Assembly: GCA_001054945.1 (NCBI GenBank)
Contig: JVKJ01000002.1
Span: 93,501 to 157,500 of the forward strand
DNA length: 64,000 nt
Reading direction: 5' to 3'
Source of the DNA: Corynebacterium falsenii
Lineage (GTDB): Bacteria > Actinomycetota > Actinomycetes > Mycobacteriales > Mycobacteriaceae
The stretch's first letter is position 1. Each line of letters begins with the position of its first letter. Below the pieces are notes generated by a model, which saw only the letters and a program-made list of their open reading frames with translations, did no database searches and was not told the DNA's origin. The position numbers and the translations under genes were made by a program. Shown here in pieces: positions 1-8,679 of the stretch.

Positions 1-1247
1 GCACACACCTGCCCGAGGCCCATCAGCGGCATCGCGTCCTCGTGCCCCTCGCTCAGTTCCTTGGCCGTGCCCTGGGCCAGCTCCTCTCGGTCGAGCCAGA
101 CGGTGACGGGGCGCTTTTCTGTCTGAGGAGTGGTGACCAGCAGGGAGGCTTCCGCCAGGCCATAAGAGGGACGCATCGCGGTGCGCTCGAAGCCATACGC
201 GCCATAGACCTCCAGGAATTTCTCCACGTTGTTTCGAGTCACTGGCTCAGAGCCGTTGAGCAGCCCCTTGACCTGGGAAAGGTCAAGGTCGGACAGTTCC
301 TCCACCTCAGCGGGGTTGGCGTAGCGCGTCGCCAGCTCCAGGGCGAAGTTCGGCACCACCGAGTAGATGTTCTCTTCCTCACTCAGCGGGTGGAGGCGCT
401 TGACCCAGCGGGTCGGATCCTGGATGAAGTCCCGCGGGCTCATCAGATCGAAGGGCAGGCCCAGGATCGTGACAAAGGCGCTGAGGATGATTCCCATGTC
501 GTGGTGCAGTGGCAACCACGTCACCAGGCGCAGCGGGGACTGCAGCTGTGCGGCACCGAAGATTTCCAGCACGTTGGTCACGATGCTCCGGTGGGTCAGC
601 ACCACACCGGCCGGGGTCCGCGTGGAACCGGAGGTGTACTGCAGAAAAGCCTCATCGGTGGACTTCGGCGCGGATTCCGGGTTGGCCATCATGGCCGCCA
701 TGGGGTTCTCCCACTGCTCAGCCAGGGAATCTGGCAGCGCGTCCACCGTCAGGACGCGTGGCCGCTCTGCCGAAGGGCGATCCGCGAAGAAGCTGCGCAC
801 GGCCCCGGCCGAACGCTTATTTGTCAGCACCACCTTGGGGCTGGAAGAATCCAGCACCGCATTCAGGTGGCCAGCGTGGCCCGGCTCCGCTGGATCATAC
901 AGTGGGACAGGCACCAGGTTGGCGTACATCGCGCCCATAAAGGAGTAGATGTACTCCGGGGAGTTGTTCGCCAGGATCGCCACCCGGTCGCCCTTCTCCG
1001 CCACCTGCTGCAGGCGAACGCTCACGGCCTTGATGCGGGTGTTGACCTGCGCGCGGGTGATCTCGTTCAGCGTGCCTTCGCGGGAGTCTGCGTAATCCCA
1101 GTAGCGAATGAGCGTGTTCTCGGAGCTGCCATCCATCTGGGACATGGCAAACAGCATCTCGCACATGCCCGACAGCGTCAGTTGATCGGGCACAGAGATC
1201 TTGCCCTGGTCATCGAAAAATTGGCTCATGGCGGACTGGATGTCCAT
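1..1247 (-). CDS. fadD32: Long-chain fatty-acid AMP ligase FadD32, N-terminal part (runs off left edge)
   Basis: Activates the meromycolate-type fatty acid as an acyl-adenylate and loads it on Pks13 for mycolic acid condensation. About 415 residues are visible; the C-terminal domain is beyond the window. The adenylate-forming signature (QYTSGSTRTPAG) and an HHDMG motif are present. The start is ATG at 1247, preceded by GGGAG. Neighbours upstream on the same strand are a cutinase-like lipase, a lipoprotein and a mycolyltransferase, the same order as the Rv3801c-Rv3804c mycolate locus, which supports FadD32 rather than a catabolic FadD. Pks13 should lie just beyond base 1 (inference). Confidence 0.88.
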   Translation of the reverse strand, partial: MDIQSAMSQFFDDQGKISVPDQLTLSGMCEMLFAMSQMDGSSENTLIRYWDYADSREGTLNEITRAQVNTRIKAVSVRLQQVAEKGDRVAILANNSPEYIYSFMGAMYANLVPVPLYDPAEPGHAGHLNAVLDSSSPKVVLTNKRSAGAVRSFFADRPSAERPRVLTVDALPDSLAEQWENPMAAMMANPESAPKSTDEAFLQYTSGSTRTPAGVVLTHRSIVTNVLEIFGAAQLQSPLRLVTWLPLHHDMGIILSAFVTILGLPFDLMSPRDFIQDPTRWVKRLHPLSEEENIYSVVPNFALELATRYANPAEVEELSDLDLSQVKGLLNGSEPVTRNNVEKFLEVYGAYGFERTAMRPSYGLAEASLLVTTPQTEKRPVTVWLDREELAQGTAKELSEGHEDAMPLMGLGQVC

Positions 1248-1390
1248 ATTCTCTCCCTCAGCAGGTCTCGGGTCGCTCACGGTGAGCGCGGAATCACCCC
1301 ACGCTCCGATAGTTTTATCTAGTGAATATTAACGGCCGCGGTCGCACGTATGTCGCTAACTCGACAATTCCCGGCATTGACCGTGCGGAC

Positions 1391-2338
1391 CTAGTTCTTC
1401 TGGTTAATGATGTCCCGCGTCCAGTTCACAATCCACTGGGGCGCCGTCTCGCCGCCCATAACCTCCGAGTTCGTGGCGTACTGCGCATGGATGGCGTTCG
1501 CTGCCACCAGGTCCTTCGCCCGCTGCACCGCGTTGATGGCATCTCGTGGCGCGTCGCAGACCAGGTCGGTGGGGGCACAGAAGTTGTTCACTCGGTCATT
1601 CAGCTCACCGAACCCGCCGGGGCGTGGGCCTCGCATGGTGGCACCGGGGATCACGCCCTGGATCAAGCCGCTCACCGGGTTTAGCGCGATCTCCGCGCCG
1701 ATTCCCGAGATCACCTTGCTTCCGACGAGGTTCCCCACCCCGTCTTCGCGTCGCCCGTCCGCGATCAGGGAGACGCCCGCGATGTTCGCTGCGGGCACCG
1801 GTCCCCGACCATTACCAATTTCGGACGCCAAATCGCCCGTCAGCACCGCTCCCTGACTGAAACCAACGAGGACAAAGCGGGTGGCCGGGCAGGCATCGTG
1901 CATCCCCTGCATCTCGGCCTGCACCTTCTGGTAGCCCTGCTCGCGCGAGTCGTCGTACGTCAATTCCTGAGGGGCATTGAAGTTCTTGAACTGAGCTGGG
2001 TACGGCAAGGTCCACACCTTCACCTGATCGGGACCGAACTCCTGCTGCAGTGGCTGGGTGACCTGCAGCAGCAACGAGTTGGGGTGGGACTGCGGGTTCG
2101 CCGGATCATCCTCCGGGCTGGATTCCCACGTTCCTGGGCTGGCGATGACCTCGTAGCCCACGCATCCGGGCGGATTTCCTGGGGTCGGCTGCGCTTCCGA
2201 CTGGCTTGGTTGGTCGGGACCGCCGGGACGGCCAGGCCCACTCGGCCCCCGATTTTGGTTGTTCAACCAACCGGTCACACCTGCCGCGATCAACAGCAGC
2301 ACAAGAATCACGCCGACAATGGTGAGCAGCTTCTTCAT
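1391..2338 (-). CDS. Cutinase-like serine esterase/lipase of the mycolate locus (Rv3802c type)
   Basis: Envelope-anchored alpha/beta hydrolase of 315 residues. One N-terminal transmembrane segment (about residues 4-23) is followed by a Pro/Gly-rich linker, then the cutinase fold. The nucleophile elbow GFSQGA places Ser161; Asp258 or Asp262 sits in the CAPTDLVCD loop with a likely Cys254-Cys261 disulfide; His284 (HAQYA) completes the triad. The Rv3802c family has phospholipase/thioesterase activity and is essential for mycolate-layer construction in mycobacteria. It lies between the DUF732 lipoprotein and fadD32 on one strand, so probably co-regulated with them. A terminator-like hairpin separates it from the upstream gene. 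Confidence 0.85.
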   Translation of the reverse strand: MKKLLTIVGVILVLLLIAAGVTGWLNNQNRGPSGPGRPGGPDQPSQSEAQPTPGNPPGCVGYEVIASPGTWESSPEDDPANPQSHPNSLLLQVTQPLQQEFGPDQVKVWTLPYPAQFKNFNAPQELTYDDSREQGYQKVQAEMQGMHDACPATRFVLVGFSQGAVLTGDLASEIGNGRGPVPAANIAGVSLIADGRREDGVGNLVGSKVISGIGAEIALNPVSGLIQGVIPGATMRGPRPGGFGELNDRVNNFCAPTDLVCDAPRDAINAVQRAKDLVAANAIHAQYATNSEVMGGETAPQWIVNWTRDIINQKN

Positions 2339-2368
2339 CTCTTAAACCAACATCCTACGTAGACATCA

Positions 2369-2395
2369 AACGCCCGTGAGACTGTCACGGGCGTT
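2369..2395 (-). terminator. Rho-independent terminator-like hairpin
   Basis: Perfect 11-bp inverted repeat (AACGCCCGTGA / TCACGGGCGTT) with a 5-base loop, directly downstream of the DUF732 lipoprotein on the minus strand. The T-tract is short, so termination may be partial. Confidence 0.6.
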
Positions 2396-2418
2396 GTTCA
2401 CATTATTCACTATGTGCT

Positions 2419-3015
2419 CTATTTGCAGTAGCGTGCGGTGGCCGCATCGGTCATGGCCTTCTGCGCCTTCTCCACATCGCCGGGGTTCTTTCCTATGATC
2501 CCCTGTGATTGCAGCTGCCCCGCTGTCAGCGGGATCACCGGATTCTTCCCGCCGGTGTTGCAGTGCTCCCGGGCCGCTGCGATGAGCTGATCTTCCAGCC
2601 CACCTGGATCCTTGGCTCCCTCGACCTTCTCCAGATCAAGGCCCTGGTTTTCCAGATCGGTCAGGTAGTCCTTGTCTTCCTGGGATCGCGAGGCCCCCGC
2701 GGGCACCTCGTCCACCTTTTGGACGCCACCGTCTTTCTCCGAGCTTCCCCCGTTCGACGACCCTGGCGCGGCGGAGTTGCTGGCACTGGAGCTGCTGGCC
2801 TTGCCCGCATCCTTGGATTCGGAAGCGTTTGGCTGGTCGGTGGCGTCCCCCTCTGGAGAACTGGACACGCTGGGAACCTCGGAGGAACTGGGCGCGTCGG
2901 CGTTGTCCACGGTGGAATCCGAACCGCAGGCCGCCGCCCCCAGGAGGAGGGCGGAGCCGGCGACCACCGCGGTCCAGCGGGCAGGCTGGGCGTGGCGGAA
3001 GAAACGTACTGGCAT
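2419..3015 (-). CDS. Secreted DUF732-type lipoprotein
   Basis: 198-residue probable lipoprotein. The signal peptide ends in a lipobox (LLLGAAAC, Cys30). A long Ser/Asp/Glu-rich low-complexity linker (about 31-100) follows, then a small C-terminal domain with two cysteines spaced like DUF732 proteins. It sits between cop1 and the cutinase-like lipase, the position of an uncharacterised secreted protein in the C. glutamicum cell-wall locus. Two copies of the dispersed GGACGCCAC motif fall inside the linker. No enzymatic function can be assigned. Confidence 0.7.
   Translation of the reverse strand: MPVRFFRHAQPARWTAVVAGSALLLGAAACGSDSTVDNADAPSSSEVPSVSSSPEGDATDQPNASESKDAGKASSSSASNSAAPGSSNGGSSEKDGGVQKVDEVPAGASRSQEDKDYLTDLENQGLDLEKVEGAKDPGGLEDQLIAAAREHCNTGGKNPVIPLTAGQLQSQGIIGKNPGDVEKAQKAMTDAATARYCK
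2721..2729 (+). repeat. GGACGCCAC motif copy 1
   Basis: Inside the DUF732 lipoprotein linker (codons Gly-Gly-Val); preceded by CCTTTT. Confidence 0.7.
2840..2848 (-). repeat. GGACGCCAC motif copy 2
   Basis: Same lipoprotein gene, opposite orientation and different frame (Asp-Ala-Thr). Confidence 0.7.
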
Positions 3016-3039
3016 GGGATCTACCTCGTCGGGAATTAT

Positions 3040-4989
3040 CTAGCGGGTTTCGATGCGTCCGTTGATTTCGCGGATCTCTCCGTGCTGGAAGGTGACGGAC
3101 TGTCCACCGGAGGGGATGGCCTCCTGATCCTTCACGGGGTAGCCAAAGCGGCCGTTTTCGTAGCCTTCCTTGCCCCAGGCGTCGAAGATCGCGCCGTCGT
3201 AGATCACGTGGGCGCCGGTTTCGTGGGACCAGTAAATCTTGCCGTGCTCGAAGGTGGAGAGTCGCCCAGCACCGATGCTGGTTTCACCGGAGGTGGGCGC
3301 ACCGAGCTTGGATTCCAGGCCGCCCAGGTCGAGGTACTTTGCCCCAATCATGCCCTGGACATACTGGGTTTCACCCTTGGAATTGCGCACGGTCACGCCG
3401 TTCTCGAAGCGCTGGATGGCGCCGGTGCCGCTCTTCTTTTCCGGCTCGATCGGGTAACCCAGTGGGCCTTCCTCCCACTTCGTCTTGCCCCAGGCATCGC
3501 GCATGTCGTTCATGACTGCGACAGCGCCGACATCGGGGTTCCAGTAGATGGCGCCGTTCTCGAAGTTCACAAAGCGACCGCGTCCATTGCTGATGGAGAA
3601 TTCCTCCGACACTGGGTAGCCCAGGGCAGACTCTGGCCCGCCCATCTCGGCGTAGCGAGCGCCGATGCGCCCCCACAGGAAGTGCGCATTGGTCTTGGGG
3701 GACCAGTAGGCGCGGCCGCCGCGGAAGTCCTGGATTTTACCGCCGTTCGGACCGTCGTACTCGCCGGAGATGCAGGAACCCAGATCCGGGAAATCCTTGA
3801 TCCGCGCGTCGATGGCGCCGCCGGTGTTGCAGGTCGCGCCGCGGTCATCCTTGCTCAGCCCAAGCGAATCGGCGATGTGCGGCCACGCGTTGGTCATCTC
3901 AAACTGCCAGTAGGGCCATGCGTGAGTTCCGGAAGGGCGGAACTGAGCGATGACGTTGACGCCCTGCCCCTTGGCCTGGCGAACGAACGTGTCCGTGGTC
4001 AGACGGGACATCACCTCAAGCCCCATGCCGGCGGCGCTGTCGGAGGTGCCCGGCAGCGGACCTGGCTTGTCATACTGGCCCGCGTTGCCGTTGCCAGCAG
4101 AGACGTACACGGTCTTGTTCTTCAGAGCGTCCAGGCCGAGCTTCGGGTCGTGGTCGATCCAGTCCTGGGAGCCGTAAGGGCCCCACATCTTCTCGGCGTT
4201 GTAGCCGCCACTTTCGTTCGTGGCGAAGCCGATCCCCTGCGGCATGCCCGGGGACGTGGTGTCCAGGTAGCCGGAGAAGGAGCCGGCGAACTTAAACATG
4301 TCCGGGTAACGCTCGGCGAGGTTGATCGCCGCGGTCCCGCCCATGGACAGGCCGGCGACGGCGCGGTCCTCGTTGGTGCGCCAACCTTGGCGCAGAACGG
4401 CGGGGAGCTCGCGGGTCAGGAAGCTCTCCCACTTGTAGTGCACGCCGTTATCCGGCTGCTGCCAATCGGTGTAGAAGGAAGCCTCGCCGCCGACGGGCAT
4501 GACCACGTTGACGTTCTTATCCGCGTAGAAGTTCGCGATGTTGGTATTGAGGGTCCAGCCGGACTCGTCATCGCGGGCACGCATGCCATCGAGGGCCCAC
4601 ACACTGGGGAACTTGCGGTCTGGCTGCTGGTACCAGTCGCGTGCAAGGAGGATCTGCACCTTCACTGGCTTGCCGGGCATCGCTGCGGAGTTGATGTAGA
4701 CGTTGGCCCAACGATCGGTGATCCACTCCACGCGGTCCACGCTCACACCCTGCGGCAGACCGGGGAGGTCCTGGGTCGTGGTGCGATTGGGGGTGCGGGC
4801 GGGGCGATCGTTTTCCCGCAGGAAGTCATCACCGTTGCCGGGTGCCAGACTGCCCAACGACCCCTGGGCGTGAGCTACCGGGGCGAGGGGGCTGACGGTC
4901 GCGAGCGACAGCGGAAGCGCGAGAGCGGCCACGCTGGCGCGGCGAAGGGAGCGGGGGAGCTTCGCAGCAGGGCGCATATTGTCATTCAT
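3040..4989 (-). CDS. cop1: Corynomycolyltransferase with C-terminal LGFP repeats (Cop1/PS1 type)
   Basis: Transfers corynomycolic acids between trehalose monomycolate, arabinogalactan and other acceptors outside the membrane. 649 residues, close to the C. glutamicum PS1 length. Signal peptide to about Ala41 (AHA/Q). The antigen-85-type esterase domain spans about 80-380 with nucleophile Ser215 in GLSMGGTA, Glu325 (GLEVM) and His356 (THAWPYW). From about 430 to 645 there are at least four LGFP repeats (for example GPLGYPIEPE and GRFGYPVKD), which bind the cell wall. It is the first gene of the minus-strand block running into fadD32. Confidence 0.92.
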   Translation of the reverse strand: MNDNMRPAAKLPRSLRRASVAALALPLSLATVSPLAPVAHAQGSLGSLAPGNGDDFLRENDRPARTPNRTTTQDLPGLPQGVSVDRVEWITDRWANVYINSAAMPGKPVKVQILLARDWYQQPDRKFPSVWALDGMRARDDESGWTLNTNIANFYADKNVNVVMPVGGEASFYTDWQQPDNGVHYKWESFLTRELPAVLRQGWRTNEDRAVAGLSMGGTAAINLAERYPDMFKFAGSFSGYLDTTSPGMPQGIGFATNESGGYNAEKMWGPYGSQDWIDHDPKLGLDALKNKTVYVSAGNGNAGQYDKPGPLPGTSDSAAGMGLEVMSRLTTDTFVRQAKGQGVNVIAQFRPSGTHAWPYWQFEMTNAWPHIADSLGLSKDDRGATCNTGGAIDARIKDFPDLGSCISGEYDGPNGGKIQDFRGGRAYWSPKTNAHFLWGRIGARYAEMGGPESALGYPVSEEFSISNGRGRFVNFENGAIYWNPDVGAVAVMNDMRDAWGKTKWEEGPLGYPIEPEKKSGTGAIQRFENGVTVRNSKGETQYVQGMIGAKYLDLGGLESKLGAPTSGETSIGAGRLSTFEHGKIYWSHETGAHVIYDGAIFDAWGKEGYENGRFGYPVKDQEAIPSGGQSVTFQHGEIREINGRIETR

Positions 4990-5321
4990 CCTTCATGAAG
5001 TCGGAGCCGCAACGGCCCCAGAGCGAGTGTGTGGCATTACTTTAATCGGGTACGCCAAGGTGAACCTGTGGCGGCTTGCCTCCAAACAGGTTCCCCTCCT
5101 GCTCGGACGCAAGTGTGGTGCAACCCACGCCGTGCAGCGCTCGATACGTAGAGCCTGATGCATGGAGCGGGTTCGACGACTTAGCAGCGGCGACTGCCTA
5201 TGACGACAAGTTCATTATGGCAGCCACGCCGCGGAAAAGATCCTCGACACACCTAAATCTAAAGTTTTGGTTGAGGGTTAGCTTACACCGCCGAAGAATA
5301 TGGTGAAAGAAAACTGAAAAC
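4990..5321. other. Intergenic region upstream of cop1
   Basis: About 330 bases between the cop1 start and the hutI terminator. It should carry the cop1 promoter and leader. On the minus strand a CGATTAA element lies about 55 bases upstream of the start, but I see no convincing matching -35 box. A 76-codon plus-strand reading frame here (5076-5306) has no recognisable features and is not called. Confidence 0.5.
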
Positions 5322-5344
5322 GACCCCCGGAAAATCCGGGGGTC
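5322..5344 (-). terminator. Terminator of the hut operon
   Basis: Perfect 10-bp stem GACCCCCGGA / TCCGGGGGTC with a 3-base loop, followed on the minus strand by GTTTTCAGTTTTC. It lies 25 bases past the hutI stop. Confidence 0.85.
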
Positions 5345-5369
5345 GAGGTCACGCAGCGCTCATGAAGGG

Positions 5370-6557
5370 TTAGTTCACCTGCACGCCAGCCTTGTAGGTT
5401 CGCCAGCTCAGAGGCATCCCTGGGCGGTAGGCCAGATCGATGGCGTTCTCGGTATCCAACACGTGGAAGTCCGCCGCACCCCCGACGACGATCTGCCCCT
5501 TGGCCGGGCGGCCCTGAGCATCCTTGCCATCCTTGACCGCATGGCGCCGCAGGGCCTTGGCACCCCCGAGCGTCGCTGCGGCGATCGCCTCATCCATCGT
5601 GAGGTGTTGCTGCAGCACCGCGGTGGTCACGCAGTAGTTCATGGAGGACGTGTAAGACGTCCCAGGGTTCAGGTTGGAAGCAATGGCGACAGTCGCGCCG
5701 GCGTCCAAAAGCTGACGGGCGGGCGCGAGCTCCTGGCGGGTGGAGAGGTCGCACGCGGGGAGCACCGTGGCGACCGTCTCCGAATCGGCCAGGGCCTTCA
5801 CGTCCTCCTCGCTGAGGTAGTTGACGTGATCCACGCTGGCGGCGCCATACTCCACGGCAATCTTCACGCCCGGGCCCTCGCCCAGCTGGTTGCCGTGCAC
5901 GCGCAACCCCAGGCCAGCCTCCTTGCCGGCCTCCAGGACCCGGCGCGAGGCAGCCTCGTCGAAGGCGCCGCGCTCGCAGAACACGTCGATCCACTGCACG
6001 TTGCCCTTCACCGCCTGCAGCATGTCCCCGACGACGAGGTCGAGGTACTCGTCAGCGTCCGCCTTCGGCGGCACGAGGTGGGCTCCCAGGAACGTCACTT
6101 CCTCAACGTGGCGGTTCGCGATCTCCGCGGCCAACGCCTCGGTCTCCACATTGAGCCCGTAGCCCGTCTTCGTCTCCAGGGTTGTGGTCCCGCCGGCCTG
6201 GGCGACCTTGATGCGCTCCTGCAGCAGCTGCTCGAGCCGCTCCTCCCCCGCTGACCGGGTGGCCTCCATCGTGACGGCGATTCCACCGGCGGCGTAGTCT
6301 TGCCCGGCCATGCGGGCCTCGAACTCTTCGGCGCGGTTGCCGTCGAAGATCATGTGGGAGTGGGAATCGACCCAGCCGGGCAGCATCGCGCGACCGCCCA
6401 AGTCGATAGTTTCCGTCGTGTCAGGCGCTTCGGCGAGATCGGAGGCGGCGCCGACCCAGGTCACCACTCCCCCGTCGACCACGACAGCGGCGTCGCTAAT
6501 GGTGCCGGCCTCCGCGACCGTGCGAAGTTCGGAGATTCCCTTGAACAGTGTGGACAT
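5370..6557 (-). CDS. hutI: Imidazolonepropionase
   Basis: Third step of histidine degradation: hydrolyses 4-imidazolone-5-propanoate to N-formimino-L-glutamate. 395 residues, normal for the amidohydrolase-superfamily enzyme. Metal-binding HSH at 66-68 (GWVDSHSHMIFDG) and VHGNQLGEG around 220 are visible. Start ATG at 6557 has a strong AAGGAGA seven bases upstream. It is the last gene of hutH-hutU-hutI; 172 bases separate it from hutU, containing a hairpin and one GGACGCCACC motif. A clear terminator follows. Confidence 0.95.
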   Translation of the reverse strand: MSTLFKGISELRTVAEAGTISDAAVVVDGGVVTWVGAASDLAEAPDTTETIDLGGRAMLPGWVDSHSHMIFDGNRAEEFEARMAGQDYAAGGIAVTMEATRSAGEERLEQLLQERIKVAQAGGTTTLETKTGYGLNVETEALAAEIANRHVEEVTFLGAHLVPPKADADEYLDLVVGDMLQAVKGNVQWIDVFCERGAFDEAASRRVLEAGKEAGLGLRVHGNQLGEGPGVKIAVEYGAASVDHVNYLSEEDVKALADSETVATVLPACDLSTRQELAPARQLLDAGATVAIASNLNPGTSYTSSMNYCVTTAVLQQHLTMDEAIAAATLGGAKALRRHAVKDGKDAQGRPAKGQIVVGGAADFHVLDTENAIDLAYRPGMPLSWRTYKAGVQVN

Positions 6558-6640
6558 TGCACATTCTCCTTGTTGGGTTTGTGATGGTCATTGTTTTTTG
6601 TGAAGTCAGGGCCCCGAGGGGGCTGCTGTGGGCAGGGGGA

Positions 6641-6649
6641 GGACGCCAC
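6641..6649 (+). repeat. GGACGCCAC motif copy 3
   Basis: Between hutU and hutI; full 10-mer ending CC. Confidence 0.7.
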
Positions 6650-6685
6650 CGCCCTTTCGCCAGGCAGCCTAGCGGAAACACCAAA

Positions 6686-6720
6686 GGACGGGCCGCAGCC
6701 CAAGTGGCTGCAACCCGTCC
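6686..6720 (-). terminator. Nested hairpin after hutU (partial terminator or attenuator)
   Basis: GGACGGG / CCCGTCC outer stem enclosing GCAGCC / GGCTGC, ten bases after the hutU stop. The minus-strand continuation TTTGGTGTTTCC is a weak T-tract, so read-through into hutI is expected. Confidence 0.5.
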
Positions 6721-6729
6721 GGGGTGGAA

Positions 6730-8409
6730 CTAGTCTTCGCGAGACTTGAATTCCATGGGAACGCGGACACCGCGCTCCTCGGCAACCTCGTTGGCCCGGT
6801 TGTACCCGGCGTCCACGTGGCGGATCACGCCCATGCCTGGGTCGTTGGTCAGCACAGCGCGCAGCTTGGCGGCGGCCAGCTCGGTGCCGTCGGCCACGCT
6901 CACCTGGCCGGCGTGGATGGAGCGACCCATTCCCACGCCGCCACCGTGGTGTATGGAAACCCAGGTAGCGCCAGAGGAGACCGCGGTCATGGCGTTCAGC
7001 AGCGGCCAGTCAGCCACGGCGTCAGTGCCGTCCAGCATGGCCTCGGTCTCGCGGTAGGGGGATGCCACAGAACCGGAGTCCAGGTGGTCGCGGCCAATGA
7101 CGATCGGGGCCTTGACCTTTCCTTCCTTGACCAGGTCATTGAACAGCAGGCCGGCCTTGTGGCGCTCGTTGTAGCCCAGCCAGCAGATGCGGGCTGGCAG
7201 GCCCTCGAATTCGACGTATTCCTCGGCGGCATCCAGCCAGTTGTGCAGGTGCTCGTTATCGGGGAAGAGCTCCTTCAGGGCTTCATCGGTGACCTTGATG
7301 TCCTCCGGATCGCCGGAGAGGGCAGCCCAGCGGAATGGCCCCAGGCCCTCGCAGAACAGCGGGCGGATGTACGCCGGCACAAAGCCGGGGAATTCGAAGG
7401 CGCGCTCGTAGCCGGCCTTGCGAGCCTCGTCGCGGATGGAGTTGCCGTAGTCGAAGACCTCTGCGCCTTCGTCCTGGAACTCGACCATGGCCTGCACCTG
7501 AGCTGCCATAGCCTCGCGAGCCTTCTTGGTGAACGTGGTGGGGTCTTCGTTGGCCTCGCGCTGCCAATCCTCCACCGTCACCTCCGTGGGCAGGTAGGAC
7601 AGCGGGTCGTGTGCGGAGGTCTGGTCGGTGACAACATCCACCGTGAACTCGCCCTCGCGGTGGCGGCGCAGGACCTCCGGGAAGACCTCGGCCGCGTTGC
7701 CCACCAGGCCGACGGACAGTGCCTTCTTCTGCTCCTTGGCTTCGTTAACCAGCTTCAGCGCTTCGTCCAGATCTGTGGTGACTTCGTCCAGGTAGCGCTT
7801 GCCCTGGCGGCGCTTCAGGCGGGTCTCATCCACGTCCACGATCAGGCAGGCGCCGCCGTTCAGCGTGACGGCGAGCGGCTGAGCGCCACCCATGCCGCCG
7901 CAGCCGCCGGTCAGGGTGAAGGTGCCGGCCAAGGTGCCGTTGAAGCGCTTCTTCGCCACCGCAGCGAAGGTCTCGTAGGTGCCCTGCAGGATGCCCTGGG
8001 TAGCGATGTAGATCCAGGATCCGGCCGTCATCTGGCCGTACATCATCAGGCCTTCGGCCTCCAGCTTGCGGAAGTGCTCCCAGTTAGCCCAGTCACCGAC
8101 CAGGTTGGAGTTGGCGATCAGCACGCGCGGCGCCCACTCGTTGGTCTTCCACACACCGACGGGCTTGCCGGACTGGACCAGCAGAGTTTCATCCGCTTCG
8201 AGGTCCTTCAGGGTCTCGACGATGGCATCAAAAGCTTCCCAGCTGCGAGCCGCCTTGCCGGTGCCGCCGTAAACCACGAGGTCCTCGGGGCGCTCCGCCA
8301 CCTCAGGGTCCAGGTTGTTCATCAGCATGCGCAGCGGCGCCTCGGTCTGCCAGCTCTTGGCATTGAGTTCGGTGCCGCGGGGAGCGTGAACTTCGCGTGG
8401 TTCAGACAT
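6730..8409 (-). CDS. hutU: Urocanate hydratase
   Basis: Second step of histidine degradation: NAD+-dependent hydration of urocanate to imidazolonepropionate. 559 residues, typical length. Recognisable blocks include [16 protein letters not shown] (dinucleotide binding), [12 protein letters not shown] and the C-terminal [12 protein letters not shown] block with the conserved active-site cysteine. Start ATG 8409 has AAAGGAA upstream. The 270-base gap to hutH carries a HutR-type operator, indicating a separately regulated internal promoter for hutUI. Confidence 0.96.
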   Translation of the reverse strand: MSEPREVHAPRGTELNAKSWQTEAPLRMLMNNLDPEVAERPEDLVVYGGTGKAARSWEAFDAIVETLKDLEADETLLVQSGKPVGVWKTNEWAPRVLIANSNLVGDWANWEHFRKLEAEGLMMYGQMTAGSWIYIATQGILQGTYETFAAVAKKRFNGTLAGTFTLTGGCGGMGGAQPLAVTLNGGACLIVDVDETRLKRRQGKRYLDEVTTDLDEALKLVNEAKEQKKALSVGLVGNAAEVFPEVLRRHREGEFTVDVVTDQTSAHDPLSYLPTEVTVEDWQREANEDPTTFTKKAREAMAAQVQAMVEFQDEGAEVFDYGNSIRDEARKAGYERAFEFPGFVPAYIRPLFCEGLGPFRWAALSGDPEDIKVTDEALKELFPDNEHLHNWLDAAEEYVEFEGLPARICWLGYNERHKAGLLFNDLVKEGKVKAPIVIGRDHLDSGSVASPYRETEAMLDGTDAVADWPLLNAMTAVSSGATWVSIHHGGGVGMGRSIHAGQVSVADGTELAAAKLRAVLTNDPGMGVIRHVDAGYNRANEVAEERGVRVPMEFKSRED

Positions 8410-8594
8410 GGTCGGGTTCCTTTCATCTTTTGTGACTGCGCCTCACCGCGGATTCGCCCGAACAGCCATGCCCTACGAGCCTGACCCGCCGATTGTGACG
8501 GACTCTGACGAAACCACATTGTGTGAGGTGGGTTACCCCTTACCAGGTCAATGTATCCCGTCCCCTCGCCGGTGTGCCACCCAATTCATGGCGC

Positions 8595-8618
8595 GACTGT
8601 CTGAGATACCAGACAGTC
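8595..8618. promoter_or_regulatory. HutR operator upstream of hutU
   Basis: Perfect 9-bp inverted repeat GACTGTCTG / CAGACAGTC with spacer AGATAC. Its core TCTGAGATACCAGA fits, at 13 of 14 positions, the TCTGwwATwCCAGA site I recall for the IclR-type activator HutR of Corynebacterium resistens. It lies about 190 bases upstream of the hutU start. Confidence 0.75.
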
Positions 8619-8679
8619 AACGTCCGGGGCGCCACCCGGGGACACCCTCAGGGCACCATTCACCGCATCACCAGCTGCG

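Noticed and set aside
2509..4998. 829-codon plus-strand open frame
   Set aside because: It is antisense to cop1 and the DUF732 lipoprotein, both with clear catalytic or lipobox features; composition is that of a high-GC shadow frame.
5076..5306. 76-codon frame upstream of cop1
   Set aside because: Unusual composition, no start signal, lies in the expected promoter region.
6724..8484. 586-codon plus-strand open frame
   Set aside because: Shadow of hutU on the opposite strand; no domain.
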